Source: Methylococcus geothermalis (GTDB lineage: Bacteria; Pseudomonadota; Gammaproteobacteria; Methylococcales; Methylococcaceae). Taken from it: DNA of 64,000 nucleotides. The notes beneath the pieces are model-generated. The model made no database searches. It saw only the letters and a list, made by a program, of their open reading frames with translations, and was not told the DNA's origin. The translations under genes and the position numbers were made by a program. The DNA lies in assembly GCF_012769535.1 (NCBI RefSeq), contig NZ_CP046565.1:808434-872433 (forward strand). The letters run 5' to 3'. Positions 1 to 8,100 of this stretch are shown one piece after another. Position 1 is the stretch's first letter. Each line of letters opens with the position of its first letter.

Positions 1-1154
1 CGCGCAAGAATCCGCAGGACGAATTCGACGCAGTGTTCCGCGAGGCGGTGCGCCGCCAGAGCGAGGTCGAGGTCGATTTCGGCGCTTTCTTGAGCGGCGG
101 GGTCGATTCCTCCCTGGTCACGGCGGTGATGCGCAGCGTCCACCCCGACCGCAAGCTCAAGGCCTTCGGCCTGCGCTTCAGCGAAGGTTCCTACGACGAG
201 GGCGAGTATGCGGCGCGTGTGGCCGACATGCTGGGCGTGGACTACACGCCGGTATGGGTGCGGCCCGAGGATTTTCCCGGGACCCTCGCCGATCTGGTCC
301 GCCAGTCCGGCGAGCCGCTGGCCGATCCGGCCTGGGTACCCACCGCCCTGCTGGCCCGTCGCGCCTCCGACGAGGTGCGGGTGGCGCTGGTGGGGGAAGG
401 CGCCGACGAGCTGTTCGGCGGCTATCCCACCTATTTCGGCGCCCGCCTGGCCGAACGCTACAGCCGCCTGCCCGGCGGACTGCGGGCGTTGATCCGCAAG
501 GCGGTGGAAGCCTGGCCGGTGAGCGACAAGAAGGTGACGGTGTCGTTCCTGCTCAAGCGCTTCGTCCAGGGCGACGAGCTGGATTTCCTGGCCCGCCACG
601 TCTTGTGGACGTCCAGCATTTCGCCCGCACTGCTGCGGCGGCTGGGGGTGACCCCGCCCGACGTGGCGCGCGTCGCCGGCCCCCGCGAAACCATGCTCGA
701 CCGGCTGCAACTGCACGACCTGGAAACCTCCCTGGCCGAGGGCCTGCTGACCAAGGCCGACCGCGCCAGCATGCGCTCCGCGCTGGAGTTGCGGGCACCG
801 TTCCTGGACAAGGATGTGATCGAATTCGCCGCCACCCTGCCCGAGCGTGACCGCGTGCAAGGCTTGGAGACCAAGGTGTTCCTCAAGCGCATGGCCCTGC
901 GCTATCTGCCGAAGGACATCGTCTACCGCAAGAAGCGCGGCCTGTCCGTGCCGCTGAGCGCCTGGCTGCGCGGCCCGCTGCACGACTGGGCCGAAGCCAG
1001 GATTTCCAGTCCGCGCCTGGAGGAAATCGGCATCGGCACAGCCGCCGCCCGGGCGCTGCTGCGCGAGCACGACCGCCGCACCGCCGACCACGCCAGAGCG
1101 CTGTGGACTTTGATCGTCGTGAGCGAATGGCTGGAGTGGAAGGCCGGGGCTTGA
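1..1154 (+). CDS. asparagine synthase (glutamine-hydrolysing), C-terminal part, 5' end outside window
   Basis: The open frame is already running at the window edge (first full codon at base 3), so only the C-terminal synthetase domain is seen, about 383 residues. The ATP-pyrophosphatase loop SGGVDSS lies at about 93-113 and the GEGADELFGGYP segment typical of AsnB follows about 100 residues later, with the family's conserved KADRASM and ELRAPFLD segments further on. The domain makes asparagine (or an amide in a glycoconjugate) from aspartate, ATP and ammonia channelled from a glutaminase domain that would be upstream. The genes on its left are unknown, so housekeeping AsnB and a polysaccharide-cluster paralogue cannot be told apart. 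Confidence 0.88.
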   Translation, partial: RKNPQDEFDAVFREAVRRQSEVEVDFGAFLSGGVDSSLVTAVMRSVHPDRKLKAFGLRFSEGSYDEGEYAARVADMLGVDYTPVWVRPEDFPGTLADLVRQSGEPLADPAWVPTALLARRASDEVRVALVGEGADELFGGYPTYFGARLAERYSRLPGGLRALIRKAVEAWPVSDKKVTVSFLLKRFVQGDELDFLARHVLWTSSISPALLRRLGVTPPDVARVAGPRETMLDRLQLHDLETSLAEGLLTKADRASMRSALELRAPFLDKDVIEFAATLPERDRVQGLETKVFLKRMALRYLPKDIVYRKKRGLSVPLSAWLRGPLHDWAEARISSPRLEEIGIGTAAARALLREHDRRTADHARALWTLIVVSEWLEWKAGA

Positions 1155-1236
1155 GAGACCCGGAGGCGTTCACCGTTTTCCCGCGGTCTGATGGAGAGCG
1201 TTGCGCTTGGATTTGCGGCACCTGCTCGTCCGCCCC

Positions 1237-1332
1237 ACGGGGCTTGGCCTGCTTGCGCACACCCTCCAGCAAACCCCTGATCTGTCCGAACTGTTCCCGG
1301 CTGATGGCGCTTGGGTCACTCTTCTTCCGCAT
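1237..1332 (-). pseudogene. N-terminal remnant of an IS5-family transposase
   Basis: Reading leftward from an ATG at 1332, 32 residues (MRKKSDPSAISREQFGQIRG and onward to KPR) look like the conserved N-terminus of IS5-group transposases, which begin with a basic stretch, then SxISREQF and a LLE..RKxTKPR segment. After KPR the frame continues but loses all resemblance, and no other transposase piece or terminal repeat is visible nearby. It is a decayed insertion-sequence scar in the gap between asnB and the next gene. The assignment rests on recalled family sequence. Confidence 0.6.
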
Positions 1333-1428
1333 AGCCCTCATTTTCAATGAGATGGAAGATCGTGAACAGGCTCTCAGGGAATCCGCGCCCGGCGGATGAG
1401 CCGCGTGTCGGGCGCGGATTTGCCTTTC

Positions 1429-2178
1429 TCAGCTTGCCCGGATCGCGTCGAAGGTGCGCGCCATTTCCTCGGCGCTCGGTTCGTTGATGGCCGCCGCCGC
1501 GAACACATCGGCCCCGGCCAGCCATTGCTCGCAGCAGGTGTCGTTCTGCAGGGCGATGCAGACGGCGTGATTGAGTTCGTAGAGCCCGAACGCCAGGCCG
1601 GCGTCCCGCAGCGAAGACTGCATGGCGTTCTGGACCAGGCTGCGCACGACCCTGTGAGGGGCCGAATAGGGAATCTCGCCGGTAAGGCCGGCGGCGGCTT
1701 CGACGCAGGCGCGCACGTCGTAGGAGGCATGGCCTCGGCAGGCCAAGGGGCGGACTTGGTAGATCAGGCAGACGCCGTCCTCGATATAGGGACAGCGCAG
1801 CCTCAGCGCGACTCGGCCGGCTTCGTCCAGGTCCCGTGTCCGGGCATCGGCGGCGTCGATGCGCGCGGGGAGGTCGATGCCGATGGATTTGAATCTGTCG
1901 TCGCTCCAGCGCACATAGCGCTCGATCATCAGCACCTCGGGCGCCGTGGCGGTGACCCGCAGCGTACAGCAGGTCGCACAGCCCTTGTGGCAAGCCAGAG
2001 GTGGCATCCCTTCCGCTTGGATTTCGACGTTGCGGTCGAAGCTGCTCCAGGCTTGCAGCAACAGGCCGTCGACGAGGTTTTCCGCGCCTTGGCGTTGCTT
2101 CAGCGTTTCGGCGAATGCTTCTTGTTGGGCCTTGAAGAAGGACAAGGGTCCGGAATCGCTGCTGTGTTGGCCTGCCAT
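1429..2178 (-). CDS. YkgJ-family cysteine-cluster protein
   Basis: A 249-residue soluble protein. It has a CHKGCATCC cluster at about residues 76-84 and a second cluster CPYIEDGVC...RPLACRGHASYD further on, the pattern of the YkgJ/Fe-S-oxidoreductase-like family thought to bind zinc or an iron-sulfur cluster. The biochemical role of the family is not established. The gene stands alone, opposite in direction to its right-hand neighbour. The ATG at 2178 has a GAAG-type ribosome site about 6 bases upstream. Confidence 0.75.
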   Translation of the reverse strand: MAGQHSSDSGPLSFFKAQQEAFAETLKQRQGAENLVDGLLLQAWSSFDRNVEIQAEGMPPLACHKGCATCCTLRVTATAPEVLMIERYVRWSDDRFKSIGIDLPARIDAADARTRDLDEAGRVALRLRCPYIEDGVCLIYQVRPLACRGHASYDVRACVEAAAGLTGEIPYSAPHRVVRSLVQNAMQSSLRDAGLAFGLYELNHAVCIALQNDTCCEQWLAGADVFAAAAINEPSAEEMARTFDAIRAS

Positions 2179-2329
2179 CGGCGTCTTCGCCCCGCAAAAT
2201 TGTTCACGAAATCCATATGATAGCGGGCCAGGGTTCTAATAACCATACAAATCGTAGTAAAATGAGGCCGAGGGCATCCGGTCCGGGTGTCCGGAGCAAC
2301 TGACACATGCTGAGGAGCGAGGAAAAAAC

Positions 2330-2632
2330 ATGGTTGGCGAATTTTGGTATCGCGGGGAAAGATTCAGGGCGACGATTCATGGGCGCACGGGCAAGGAAGA
2401 GCTGTTCCTGATCTACATGCTGGAAGACGATGAGGAAGGTCCGGAAATTTCCCTGGACCGCTTCGAGGATCCGGACAACGATCCGAACCAGAGCCTGGAA
2501 CAGTGCCTGGCGATGCTGGCGGACAAGCTGATGCAGGAGCAGTCGATTGTGGCTTCCAATCCGGACGCGGAATTCGCCTGGGTGCAGCCGAAGACAGGAG
2601 TCAACGTGCATAGCGGCGTTCAGGCCCATTGA
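2330..2632 (+). CDS. hypothetical acidic protein, 100 aa
   Basis: A 100-residue protein not recognised as a known family. It is acidic in its central part (DDEEGPEISLDRFEDPDNDPN), has no signal peptide or membrane segment, and begins with a short beta-like stretch (GEFWYRGERFRATI). A GAGGAGCGAGG ribosome site precedes the ATG, and a good terminator follows at 2641. It is therefore a well-formed single-gene transcription unit. Confidence 0.65.
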   Translation: MVGEFWYRGERFRATIHGRTGKEELFLIYMLEDDEEGPEISLDRFEDPDNDPNQSLEQCLAMLADKLMQEQSIVASNPDAEFAWVQPKTGVNVHSGVQAH

Positions 2633-2640
2633 GGGGTCGG

Positions 2641-2667
2641 GCCCCGGACGGCGATGCCGTTCGGGGC
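2641..2667 (+). terminator. rho-independent terminator after the 100-aa gene
   Basis: A 12-bp stem (2641-2652 with 2656-2667, one G-U pair) with a GAT loop, followed by TGTTTC. It sits 8 bases after the stop codon of the 100-aa gene. Confidence 0.75.
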
Positions 2668-2839
2668 TGTTTCAGCATGACGGCCGCGCCGATGCGGGGG
2701 GCGATCGGCAGGTCCCACCGGACGGCATCTTGGAAGTGCGCCGCCCTATAGCTGTCCGTCCGCTTTTCCCTATGCCTCGGTTTTCAGATCAAGGCACCGG
2801 CCCGGAACGGCCGGGTCCAAAGGTTTTCCGGATGCTGGC

Positions 2840-2857
2840 TCGTCATCGTAACGTCAT
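2840..2857 (+). promoter_or_regulatory. candidate Pho box upstream of the phosphatase gene
   Basis: Two 7-bp direct repeats, TCGTCAT (2840-2846) and ACGTCAT (2851-2857), are 11 bp apart. This is the spacing and GTCAT core of PhoB boxes (CTGTCAT-N4-CTGTCAY). It ends 72 bp before the start codon of the PhoD-like phosphatase, where phosphate-starvation control would be expected. Only one box unit is seen. Confidence 0.5.
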
Positions 2858-2929
2858 TGGGCGGCCATCGTCCTGACTTAATTCGGCCTTAGGGTTTCTC
2901 ACTTCCATTGATTGCAGTGAGGACTCACC

Positions 2930-4561
2930 ATGACGACCGCCCCTACGACTCTTCCGCATACCGCTTTTCGAGCCGGCCGCGGGAGGAATTACGGTTTGGC
3001 GCTCATTCCCGGCCTGATTCTGGCGCTGGCCGCCTGCGCCTCCGTCAACGCCGAGAACACCGTTCCGCAAGTGGAGCAGGGCATTCAGATCGGCGATCCG
3101 GCCCCTGGCAAGGCGGTGATCTGGAGCCGGTCGGACCGTCCTGCGCGCATGATGGTCGAATACGCCTTCAGCCCCGACTTTTCCGATGCAAAAGTCATTC
3201 GCGGTCCCTATGCCCTGGAAAGTACCGACTATACCGCTCGCCAGGATCTGGTCGGGCTGCCTGCCGGTAAGGACGTCCATGTGAAAGTGTGGTTCGAAGA
3301 TCTGACCAATGCCCGCGGTCAGAGCGAACCCGTGATCGGCCATTTCCATACCATCGGCAAGCGTGACGACATCCGTTTCGTGTGGGGCGGCGATACCGCC
3401 GGCCAGGGATGGGGCATCAACCCATCGTTCGGCGGGATGAAAATCTACGAGGCCATGCGCCAGGTCAAGCCGCATTTCTTCATTCATAGCGGTGACAACG
3501 TCTATTCCGACGGCATCATCAAGCCCGAGGTGAGCGCCGAAAACGGCCAGGTCTGGACCAATATCGTCACGCCCGAAGTCGCCAAGGTTGCCGAAACCCT
3601 GGACGAATTCCGCGGCCGCTACAAATACAATCTGCTCGACGACAATGTTCGCCGGTTCAATGCCGAGGTTCCGCAGATCTGGCAATGGGACGACCACGAA
3701 GTCGTCAACAACTGGTCCGACGCCAAGGATCTGAGCGCCGATGCCCGATATACGGTGAAAGATGTTCCGCTCCTGGTGGCCCGGGCGTCGGAGGCTTTCC
3801 ACGAGTATGCGCCGATGCGCCCCTACTCGGCGGAGGAGTCTGGCCGGATTTACCGCCAGTTGTCCTACGGTCCGCTGCTGGATGTGTTCGTCCTCGACAT
3901 GCGCAGTTATCGGGGCCCGAATACCTATAATCTGCAGAAGGAGGAAGGGCCAGAGACGGCATTCCTGGGCGACGCCCAGGTCCAATGGCTGGAACAGGGG
4001 CTGAAGAATTCGAAGGCGACATGGAAAATCATCGCGGCCGATATGCCGATCGGATTGAACATCGGGGACGGTAGCGACGCTCAGGGCCGGCCCAGGTGGG
4101 AAGCCATCGCCAACGGTAACGACGGCCCCGCCGCCGGGCGCGAACTGGAAATCGCCCGTCTGCTCGGTTTCATCAAGAAGCATCGCATCAAGAACATCGT
4201 GTGGCTGACCGCCGACGTGCATTACGCCGCGGCGCATCATTACGACCCGGAACGTGCCGCCAGCAAGGATTTCGCGCCGTTCTGGGAGTTCGTCGCCGGC
4301 CCTCTCAACGCGGGTACCTTCGGCCCCAATACCACCGACGGCACCTTCGGTCCCCAGGTGATGTTCTATAAAGCCCCTCCGGCAGGGCAGGCCAACCTGT
4401 CACCCTATGCCGGCCTGCAGTTCTTCGGCGAGGTCAACATCCACCGGGTGGATCAGACCCTCACGGTGGATTTCAAGGACCTCTACGGCGCTTCGATATT
4501 CAGCAAGACCCTGCGTCCGGAATCGATCTTCGATTTCGGCGCTATGATGCAGTCGAATTGA
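2930..4561 (+). CDS. phoD: PhoD-like alkaline phosphatase/phosphodiesterase, exported
   Basis: A 543-residue member of the PhoD/metallophosphatase group, which hydrolyses phosphate mono- and diesters outside the cytoplasm using Fe/Ca cofactors. The N-terminus has a basic stretch, a hydrophobic segment and LALAAC, giving a lipoprotein-like signal. A beta-sandwich domain (about residues 45-145) precedes the metallophosphatase core with WGGDTAGQGWG, HSGDNVYSDG and WDDHEVVNNW metal-binding motifs. Single gene with a candidate Pho box upstream, consistent with scavenging phosphate from organic esters under starvation. Confidence 0.88.
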   Translation: MTTAPTTLPHTAFRAGRGRNYGLALIPGLILALAACASVNAENTVPQVEQGIQIGDPAPGKAVIWSRSDRPARMMVEYAFSPDFSDAKVIRGPYALESTDYTARQDLVGLPAGKDVHVKVWFEDLTNARGQSEPVIGHFHTIGKRDDIRFVWGGDTAGQGWGINPSFGGMKIYEAMRQVKPHFFIHSGDNVYSDGIIKPEVSAENGQVWTNIVTPEVAKVAETLDEFRGRYKYNLLDDNVRRFNAEVPQIWQWDDHEVVNNWSDAKDLSADARYTVKDVPLLVARASEAFHEYAPMRPYSAEESGRIYRQLSYGPLLDVFVLDMRSYRGPNTYNLQKEEGPETAFLGDAQVQWLEQGLKNSKATWKIIAADMPIGLNIGDGSDAQGRPRWEAIANGNDGPAAGRELEIARLLGFIKKHRIKNIVWLTADVHYAAAHHYDPERAASKDFAPFWEFVAGPLNAGTFGPNTTDGTFGPQVMFYKAPPAGQANLSPYAGLQFFGEVNIHRVDQTLTVDFKDLYGASIFSKTLRPESIFDFGAMMQSN

Positions 4562-4654
4562 TCCGCTGGGGAGGGAACTCCAAAGTCATGGTCGGGCGGC
4601 GGGGCCAGCCGGCCACCGCCGTCCTCCGGCTGTGACCGGGACGTCCCTGAACGC

Positions 4655-6253
4655 TCATGTCCGGGTTCGGGCGTAGGGCGCCTCGGTCGTTATCCGCGGA
4701 TCGTCCAGCGGGCTGCCTACGGTGAAGTGGTACAGCGACTGGAAAGCCTTCCCGGACAGCCCCAGCAGTTCGTGGAAGGCGTCGTCGAAATAACAGCCGA
4801 TGCCGGTGCCGCGCAGGCCGCGGGCTTCGGCTTCCAGATAGAGCGCCTGCCCCAGGAGTCCGGCCTCCCAGTAGAGCTGCCGGTAGCGCCAGGGTGCGGC
4901 GTTCAGCGTGTCTTCGAATTCCGCCAGCATTCCCAGAGCGAAGGCGCTGTCGGCGGCGATGGCCTGATGGCAAGCGATGGTACGGGCCGCGGGGCCGCAG
5001 CCGCCTTCGGCCAGCTGGAACAGCGGCAGGTGTTCGGGACAGCCTTCGGGCCTGGACCAGGCGAAATCCTGCCGCAGGGCTGCGCGCAGCTTCCTCTCGC
5101 CCGTTGCGCTGCGCGGCAGGGCATAAAGCCCCGGCGCCAATCCCTCGACCCGGTGGATGAACAGCACCGGGTGCAGCGCCGGCGCGAAGTTCCACGCATC
5201 CCAAGGGGCGCAGGGCCGGGCCAGCAGCGCGTCCAGCAAGGCGTAGAACGCTTCCCCGGCCAGTTCGAAGTGGCGGTCGAAGCGCTGGGCGCTGCGGCGC
5301 TGGCGGATCACCGTCGCGGCGGCGACGGCTGGCAAACCGGAACGGAGCGGATAATCCGTCGGGGGCCGCGCCGGAATTTTTTCGCCGGGGCTACGGCTGG
5401 CTTCGGCCACCTGGTCGATCACCGGCCAGTGGTACATCGGGTGCGGGTCGAGGACGTTCGCCTTGCCGGTCCAGTCCAGGTCGGCGAACGCGGGGAGGGC
5501 GGGGGGTTCTGCCGAATCGACGATGACTTCCAGCAAGAGTTCCGCTTCTTCCGGCTCCGCGCCGGAAAAATCGGCGGAGCGATCGAGCCCCAGCAGTCCG
5601 GCGACGGCAGCATAGCTCGCCGTATCCACCTGGCGCAGGCCCCAGCCCAAGGCGGCCGCGGAATAGCGTAGGGCACCGATGGCATGGCCGGTGTCGAGCT
5701 GGCAATAGCGGAAGGCCCGCTCGCCGTATTTCCAGGCTTCCCGCCAGTGGATCGAGCTGAGGCCGATGAGCAGCCGCGGTGGACCGCTTACGATGTCGTC
5801 TCCAGGCCGGGCCCGGCGCTCCAGCGCATGGTCGCGGCTGAGGTAGTGGTAGACGCCGTCGGCCAGCCCCTGGACGTTTTCGCAGACGAGGTAGCCTTCG
5901 GTGGGGTGCAGGTTGCCGCTGGAAGGATTGCAGCGCAGCGACCAGCGGTCGGGGCCATATTCCTTCCAGGCCGACAAGGCCAGGGAAAGTTCGAGCAGGA
6001 GCGCGACGGTATCCAGTGTCATCGCATGGGGTGCCACGGCGCCGGGCAGGTGCAGGTCCGAATAGGGAGTCGTGAGGCCGTCGGCCAGCAGCGGAAGCAG
6101 GATGCGTTCGGCGCCGGCGAACGTCCGGAAGGGGTCGGGCTGGGCGCTCCAGTCCAGCGTTTCAGGCCCCGCGGCGTAGCGTTCCAGCCGGTGTTTGGTG
6201 CGTTCGTGATAGGCCAGAACGCATTGCAGATCGGCCTCGGCGCTGTCGTTCAT
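4655..6253 (-). CDS. SagB/ThcOx-type nitroreductase-family oxidoreductase (tandem domains)
   Basis: A 532-residue protein with two nitroreductase-fold halves in one chain. The first carries CNPSSGNLHPTEGYLV and the helix YCQLDTGHAIGALRYSAAALG; the second carries the matching WEAGLLGQALYLEAEARGLRGTGIGCYFDD near the C-terminus. SagB/ThcOx proteins are FMN enzymes that oxidise azolines in peptides, but many stand-alone members have no known substrate. No peptide precursor or cyclodehydratase gene is adjacent. The ATG at 6253 overlaps the previous gene's stop (TGATG), implying coupled translation. It is the last gene of the operon that diverges from nifH. Confidence 0.8.
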   Translation of the reverse strand: MNDSAEADLQCVLAYHERTKHRLERYAAGPETLDWSAQPDPFRTFAGAERILLPLLADGLTTPYSDLHLPGAVAPHAMTLDTVALLLELSLALSAWKEYGPDRWSLRCNPSSGNLHPTEGYLVCENVQGLADGVYHYLSRDHALERRARPGDDIVSGPPRLLIGLSSIHWREAWKYGERAFRYCQLDTGHAIGALRYSAAALGWGLRQVDTASYAAVAGLLGLDRSADFSGAEPEEAELLLEVIVDSAEPPALPAFADLDWTGKANVLDPHPMYHWPVIDQVAEASRSPGEKIPARPPTDYPLRSGLPAVAAATVIRQRRSAQRFDRHFELAGEAFYALLDALLARPCAPWDAWNFAPALHPVLFIHRVEGLAPGLYALPRSATGERKLRAALRQDFAWSRPEGCPEHLPLFQLAEGGCGPAARTIACHQAIAADSAFALGMLAEFEDTLNAAPWRYRQLYWEAGLLGQALYLEAEARGLRGTGIGCYFDDAFHELLGLSGKAFQSLYHFTVGSPLDDPRITTEAPYARTRT

Positions 6254-6687
6254 CAATCGGCGGAATCCTGCGGCGGTGGGCAATGGTGGGTTCGGCGGCA
6301 GCTTTCCAGGTCGGTTTGGGGCGTTTCTCGGTTGGGATTCAGGCCGATCCAGGCATGCACCCTGTCGGCGTCGAATCCGACCTCGCGTCGCTCTCCGACC
6401 TGCATGAGCGGCCGCCGGATCAGCAGATGATCGTCCAGCATGAGGGCGAGCGCCTTTTCGCCGTCCAGATGTTCCGGGACGATGTCCCCGCACTTGATGC
6501 GCGGCGCAGCCCGGTTGAACCATTCGGCCACCGGGCGGCCTTCAAAAAATAAACGCAATTCCTCGGCGCGCCAAGGCGTTTCCAGGAGGTCGTGCACGAT
6601 CAGCTCGTGCCCGGCCTCCCGGAGCATCTGCTTCTGGCGTGCGTTGTTGGCGCAGCCGGGCTTTTCGTAGAAGTGGACGAGAGCCAC
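6253..6687 (-). CDS. nitrogenase-associated ArsC/Spx-fold protein
   Basis: A 144-residue thioredoxin-fold protein starting VALVHFYEKPGCANNARQK, the hallmark of the nitrogenase-associated branch of the ArsC/Spx family. The family occurs with nif genes in many diazotrophs, and its biochemical role is not settled. The GTG at 6687 is chosen as start because a GAAGG ribosome site precedes it and family members begin at this point. An upstream in-frame ATG would add 25 unrelated residues. A single cysteine is kept in the PGC motif and a second occurs in IKCGD. It lies in the nifH-divergent operon. Confidence 0.82.
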   Translation of the reverse strand: MALVHFYEKPGCANNARQKQMLREAGHELIVHDLLETPWRAEELRLFFEGRPVAEWFNRAAPRIKCGDIVPEHLDGEKALALMLDDHLLIRRPLMQVGERREVGFDADRVHAWIGLNPNRETPQTDLESCRRTHHCPPPQDSAD

Positions 6688-6694
6688 GGTGCCT

Positions 6695-6946
6695 TCAGCT
6701 CGCCCAGGATTGGTGCGGCCGGTAGTCGCCGGCGGAGACGGGCTCGGCTTGACCGATCGCACCGCACTTCAGGCAGTGTTCGAGCACGTTGAAGACCTGG
6801 TCCGAACACAGATCGTCGCGTGACTGTTTGCATCCGGTGGCGCCGCAAGCCTTGCAGGTGTAGAGCGTGCCGTTGCAGGGTTCGCCGCTGCTCTTGCGCG
6901 CGCCGGTGCATAATTTCAGTGCCGATTTGATGGCTTGGTAGGTCAT
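6695..6946 (-). CDS. small cysteine-rich protein, zinc-ribbon-like
   Basis: An 83-residue protein with eight cysteines, several in CxxC or CxxxxC spacing (TCKACGATGC and HCLKCG), suggesting a small zinc ribbon or metal-binding knuckle. Not recognised as a named family. It is 7 bases upstream of the nitrogenase-associated gene in the same operon. A nitrogen-fixation role is inferred from position only. The start at 6946 has an AAGGAG ribosome site. Confidence 0.7.
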   Translation of the reverse strand: MTYQAIKSALKLCTGARKSSGEPCNGTLYTCKACGATGCKQSRDDLCSDQVFNVLEHCLKCGAIGQAEPVSAGDYRPHQSWAS

Positions 6947-7009
6947 GGTTGACTCCTTAAGGGGTGAGGTGTGGTCGATGCGCGAAAGTCGTGCCGAGGC
7001 TGCTTTCGT

Positions 7010-7342
7010 CTAATTCAAATTCAAATAGTTGGCGGAGACCCCGTCGGTATCGATCAGGACCTCGCCGTTTTCGATCTTCAGCGGGTATTCGGCCAGGGTG
7101 CAGTGCTTGCCCTTGATGCAGTTGCCGTTGCTGTCGAACTCCCAATCGTGGTGCGCGCAGGTCAACGTCTTGCCGTCGAAACGGGCATCCGCCAGCGGTT
7201 CGCGGGCATGGGGGCACATGCCTTGGAAGGCGCGGGGCTGGGCGCCGGTCGGCCACACCACCAGCATCAGGGTGCGGTTGACCGCCACGACCTCGTACTT
7301 GCCTTCCCGGAGTTCGCTTTCGTCACAGGCTTTGGTGTACAT
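7010..7342 (-). CDS. Rieske-type [2Fe-2S] ferredoxin
   Basis: A 110-residue single-domain Rieske protein. The cluster ligands are CPH at about residues 64-66 and CAHH about 15 residues later, the CxH...CxxH pattern, embedded in GMCPHAREPLADARFDG and LTCAHHDWEFD. It is soluble, as in the ferredoxin partners of oxygenases, with no membrane anchor. The ATG at 7342 is preferred to an upstream start that adds 18 unrelated residues. Lying between a Cys-rich protein and an unknown gene in the nifH-divergent operon, it may feed electrons to the SagB-type enzyme or serve nitrogenase. Both ideas are inference. Confidence 0.85.
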   Translation of the reverse strand: MYTKACDESELREGKYEVVAVNRTLMLVVWPTGAQPRAFQGMCPHAREPLADARFDGKTLTCAHHDWEFDSNGNCIKGKHCTLAEYPLKIENGEVLIDTDGVSANYLNLN

Positions 7343-7399
7343 GGTTGATTCGTCGCAGGTTGGGCGAGCGCCGCCGGTCGGCAGCGCCCGCGTCAAGGT

Positions 7400-7987
7400 T
7401 TAGACCGGGCGGTTGTCCGGGATACGGATCGGGCCCATGATCTTCAGACCCTCTTCGAAGCTGATCACCTCGAACTTCTCGTCGAAGTTCGCCGCCGCCT
7501 CGGCGACGGCAACCAGCTTGCCGGCGGTGTCGAGCTTCTTCAGATCGTTCTTTTCGATGCGGAACAGCTCCAGCAGCTCGTTGTAGACCGTCGCTTCATC
7601 GAGCGGCAGCACCCAGAACGTCGCGCCCCGATGGGTGATCTGGTAGCGCTTGGAAATATCCAGGTTTCCGGCGAAGAAGAAATACTTGCCGGTGGGGGAC
7701 AGCTTGTCGCCCAGCACGTCCATCAGCAGGTCCATATATTCCAGCGACAGCGCTACCCCTGCCAGGAAGGGAAGAGTGGACTCGCCGGCTTTCGCGACGG
7801 TTATCACCTGATCGAACTTGATTTCAGGGGGGCGAGCCTCGTCGCTCACCTGCTGGGCGAATTTCAAGGCGATCATGCCGCGGAAGCCGAAGACACCCGG
7901 CTGGGCGGTAGCGCCTTTGAAGACCGGACTCAACAGCCGGTTTTCGTTTTCCAGGGACGCGAGGGGAGTTTCGCTAAGGGTGGTCAT
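7400..7987 (-). CDS. unknown 195-aa protein of the nifH-divergent operon
   Basis: A 195-residue soluble protein not recognised as a known family. It has alternating hydrophobic strands (QPGVFGFRGMIALKF, KYFFFAGNLDISKRYQI) and a helical C-terminal third rich in acidic residues. There is no signal peptide, no cysteine and no nucleotide-binding motif. It is second in the leftward operon, after the receiver-domain gene. Association with nitrogen fixation is inferred from the shared sigma-54 promoter. Confidence 0.7.
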   Translation of the reverse strand: MTTLSETPLASLENENRLLSPVFKGATAQPGVFGFRGMIALKFAQQVSDEARPPEIKFDQVITVAKAGESTLPFLAGVALSLEYMDLLMDVLGDKLSPTGKYFFFAGNLDISKRYQITHRGATFWVLPLDEATVYNELLELFRIEKNDLKKLDTAGKLVAVAEAAANFDEKFEVISFEEGLKIMGPIRIPDNRPV

Positions 7988-8073
7988 GACGCTCCTTTAG
8001 TCGTGGTTGACGAGAAAATCGACGGTGTTGCGTTGAAACGGGGCGCGTAACGAGCCGAACTGCCCGGAACCGT

Positions 8074-8091
8074 GCAGAACTTCGGTTCTGC
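8074..8091. other. very stable 7-bp hairpin between two operon genes
   Basis: A perfect inverted repeat GCAGAAC-TTCG-GTTCTGC lies 9 bases past the receiver-gene stop and before the 195-aa gene. No T-run follows in the leftward direction, so it is more likely an mRNA processing or stability element, or a weak attenuator, than a full terminator. In the rightward RNA the loop would be a classical UUCG tetraloop. Confidence 0.6.
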
Positions 8092-8100
8092 GTATTCCGC

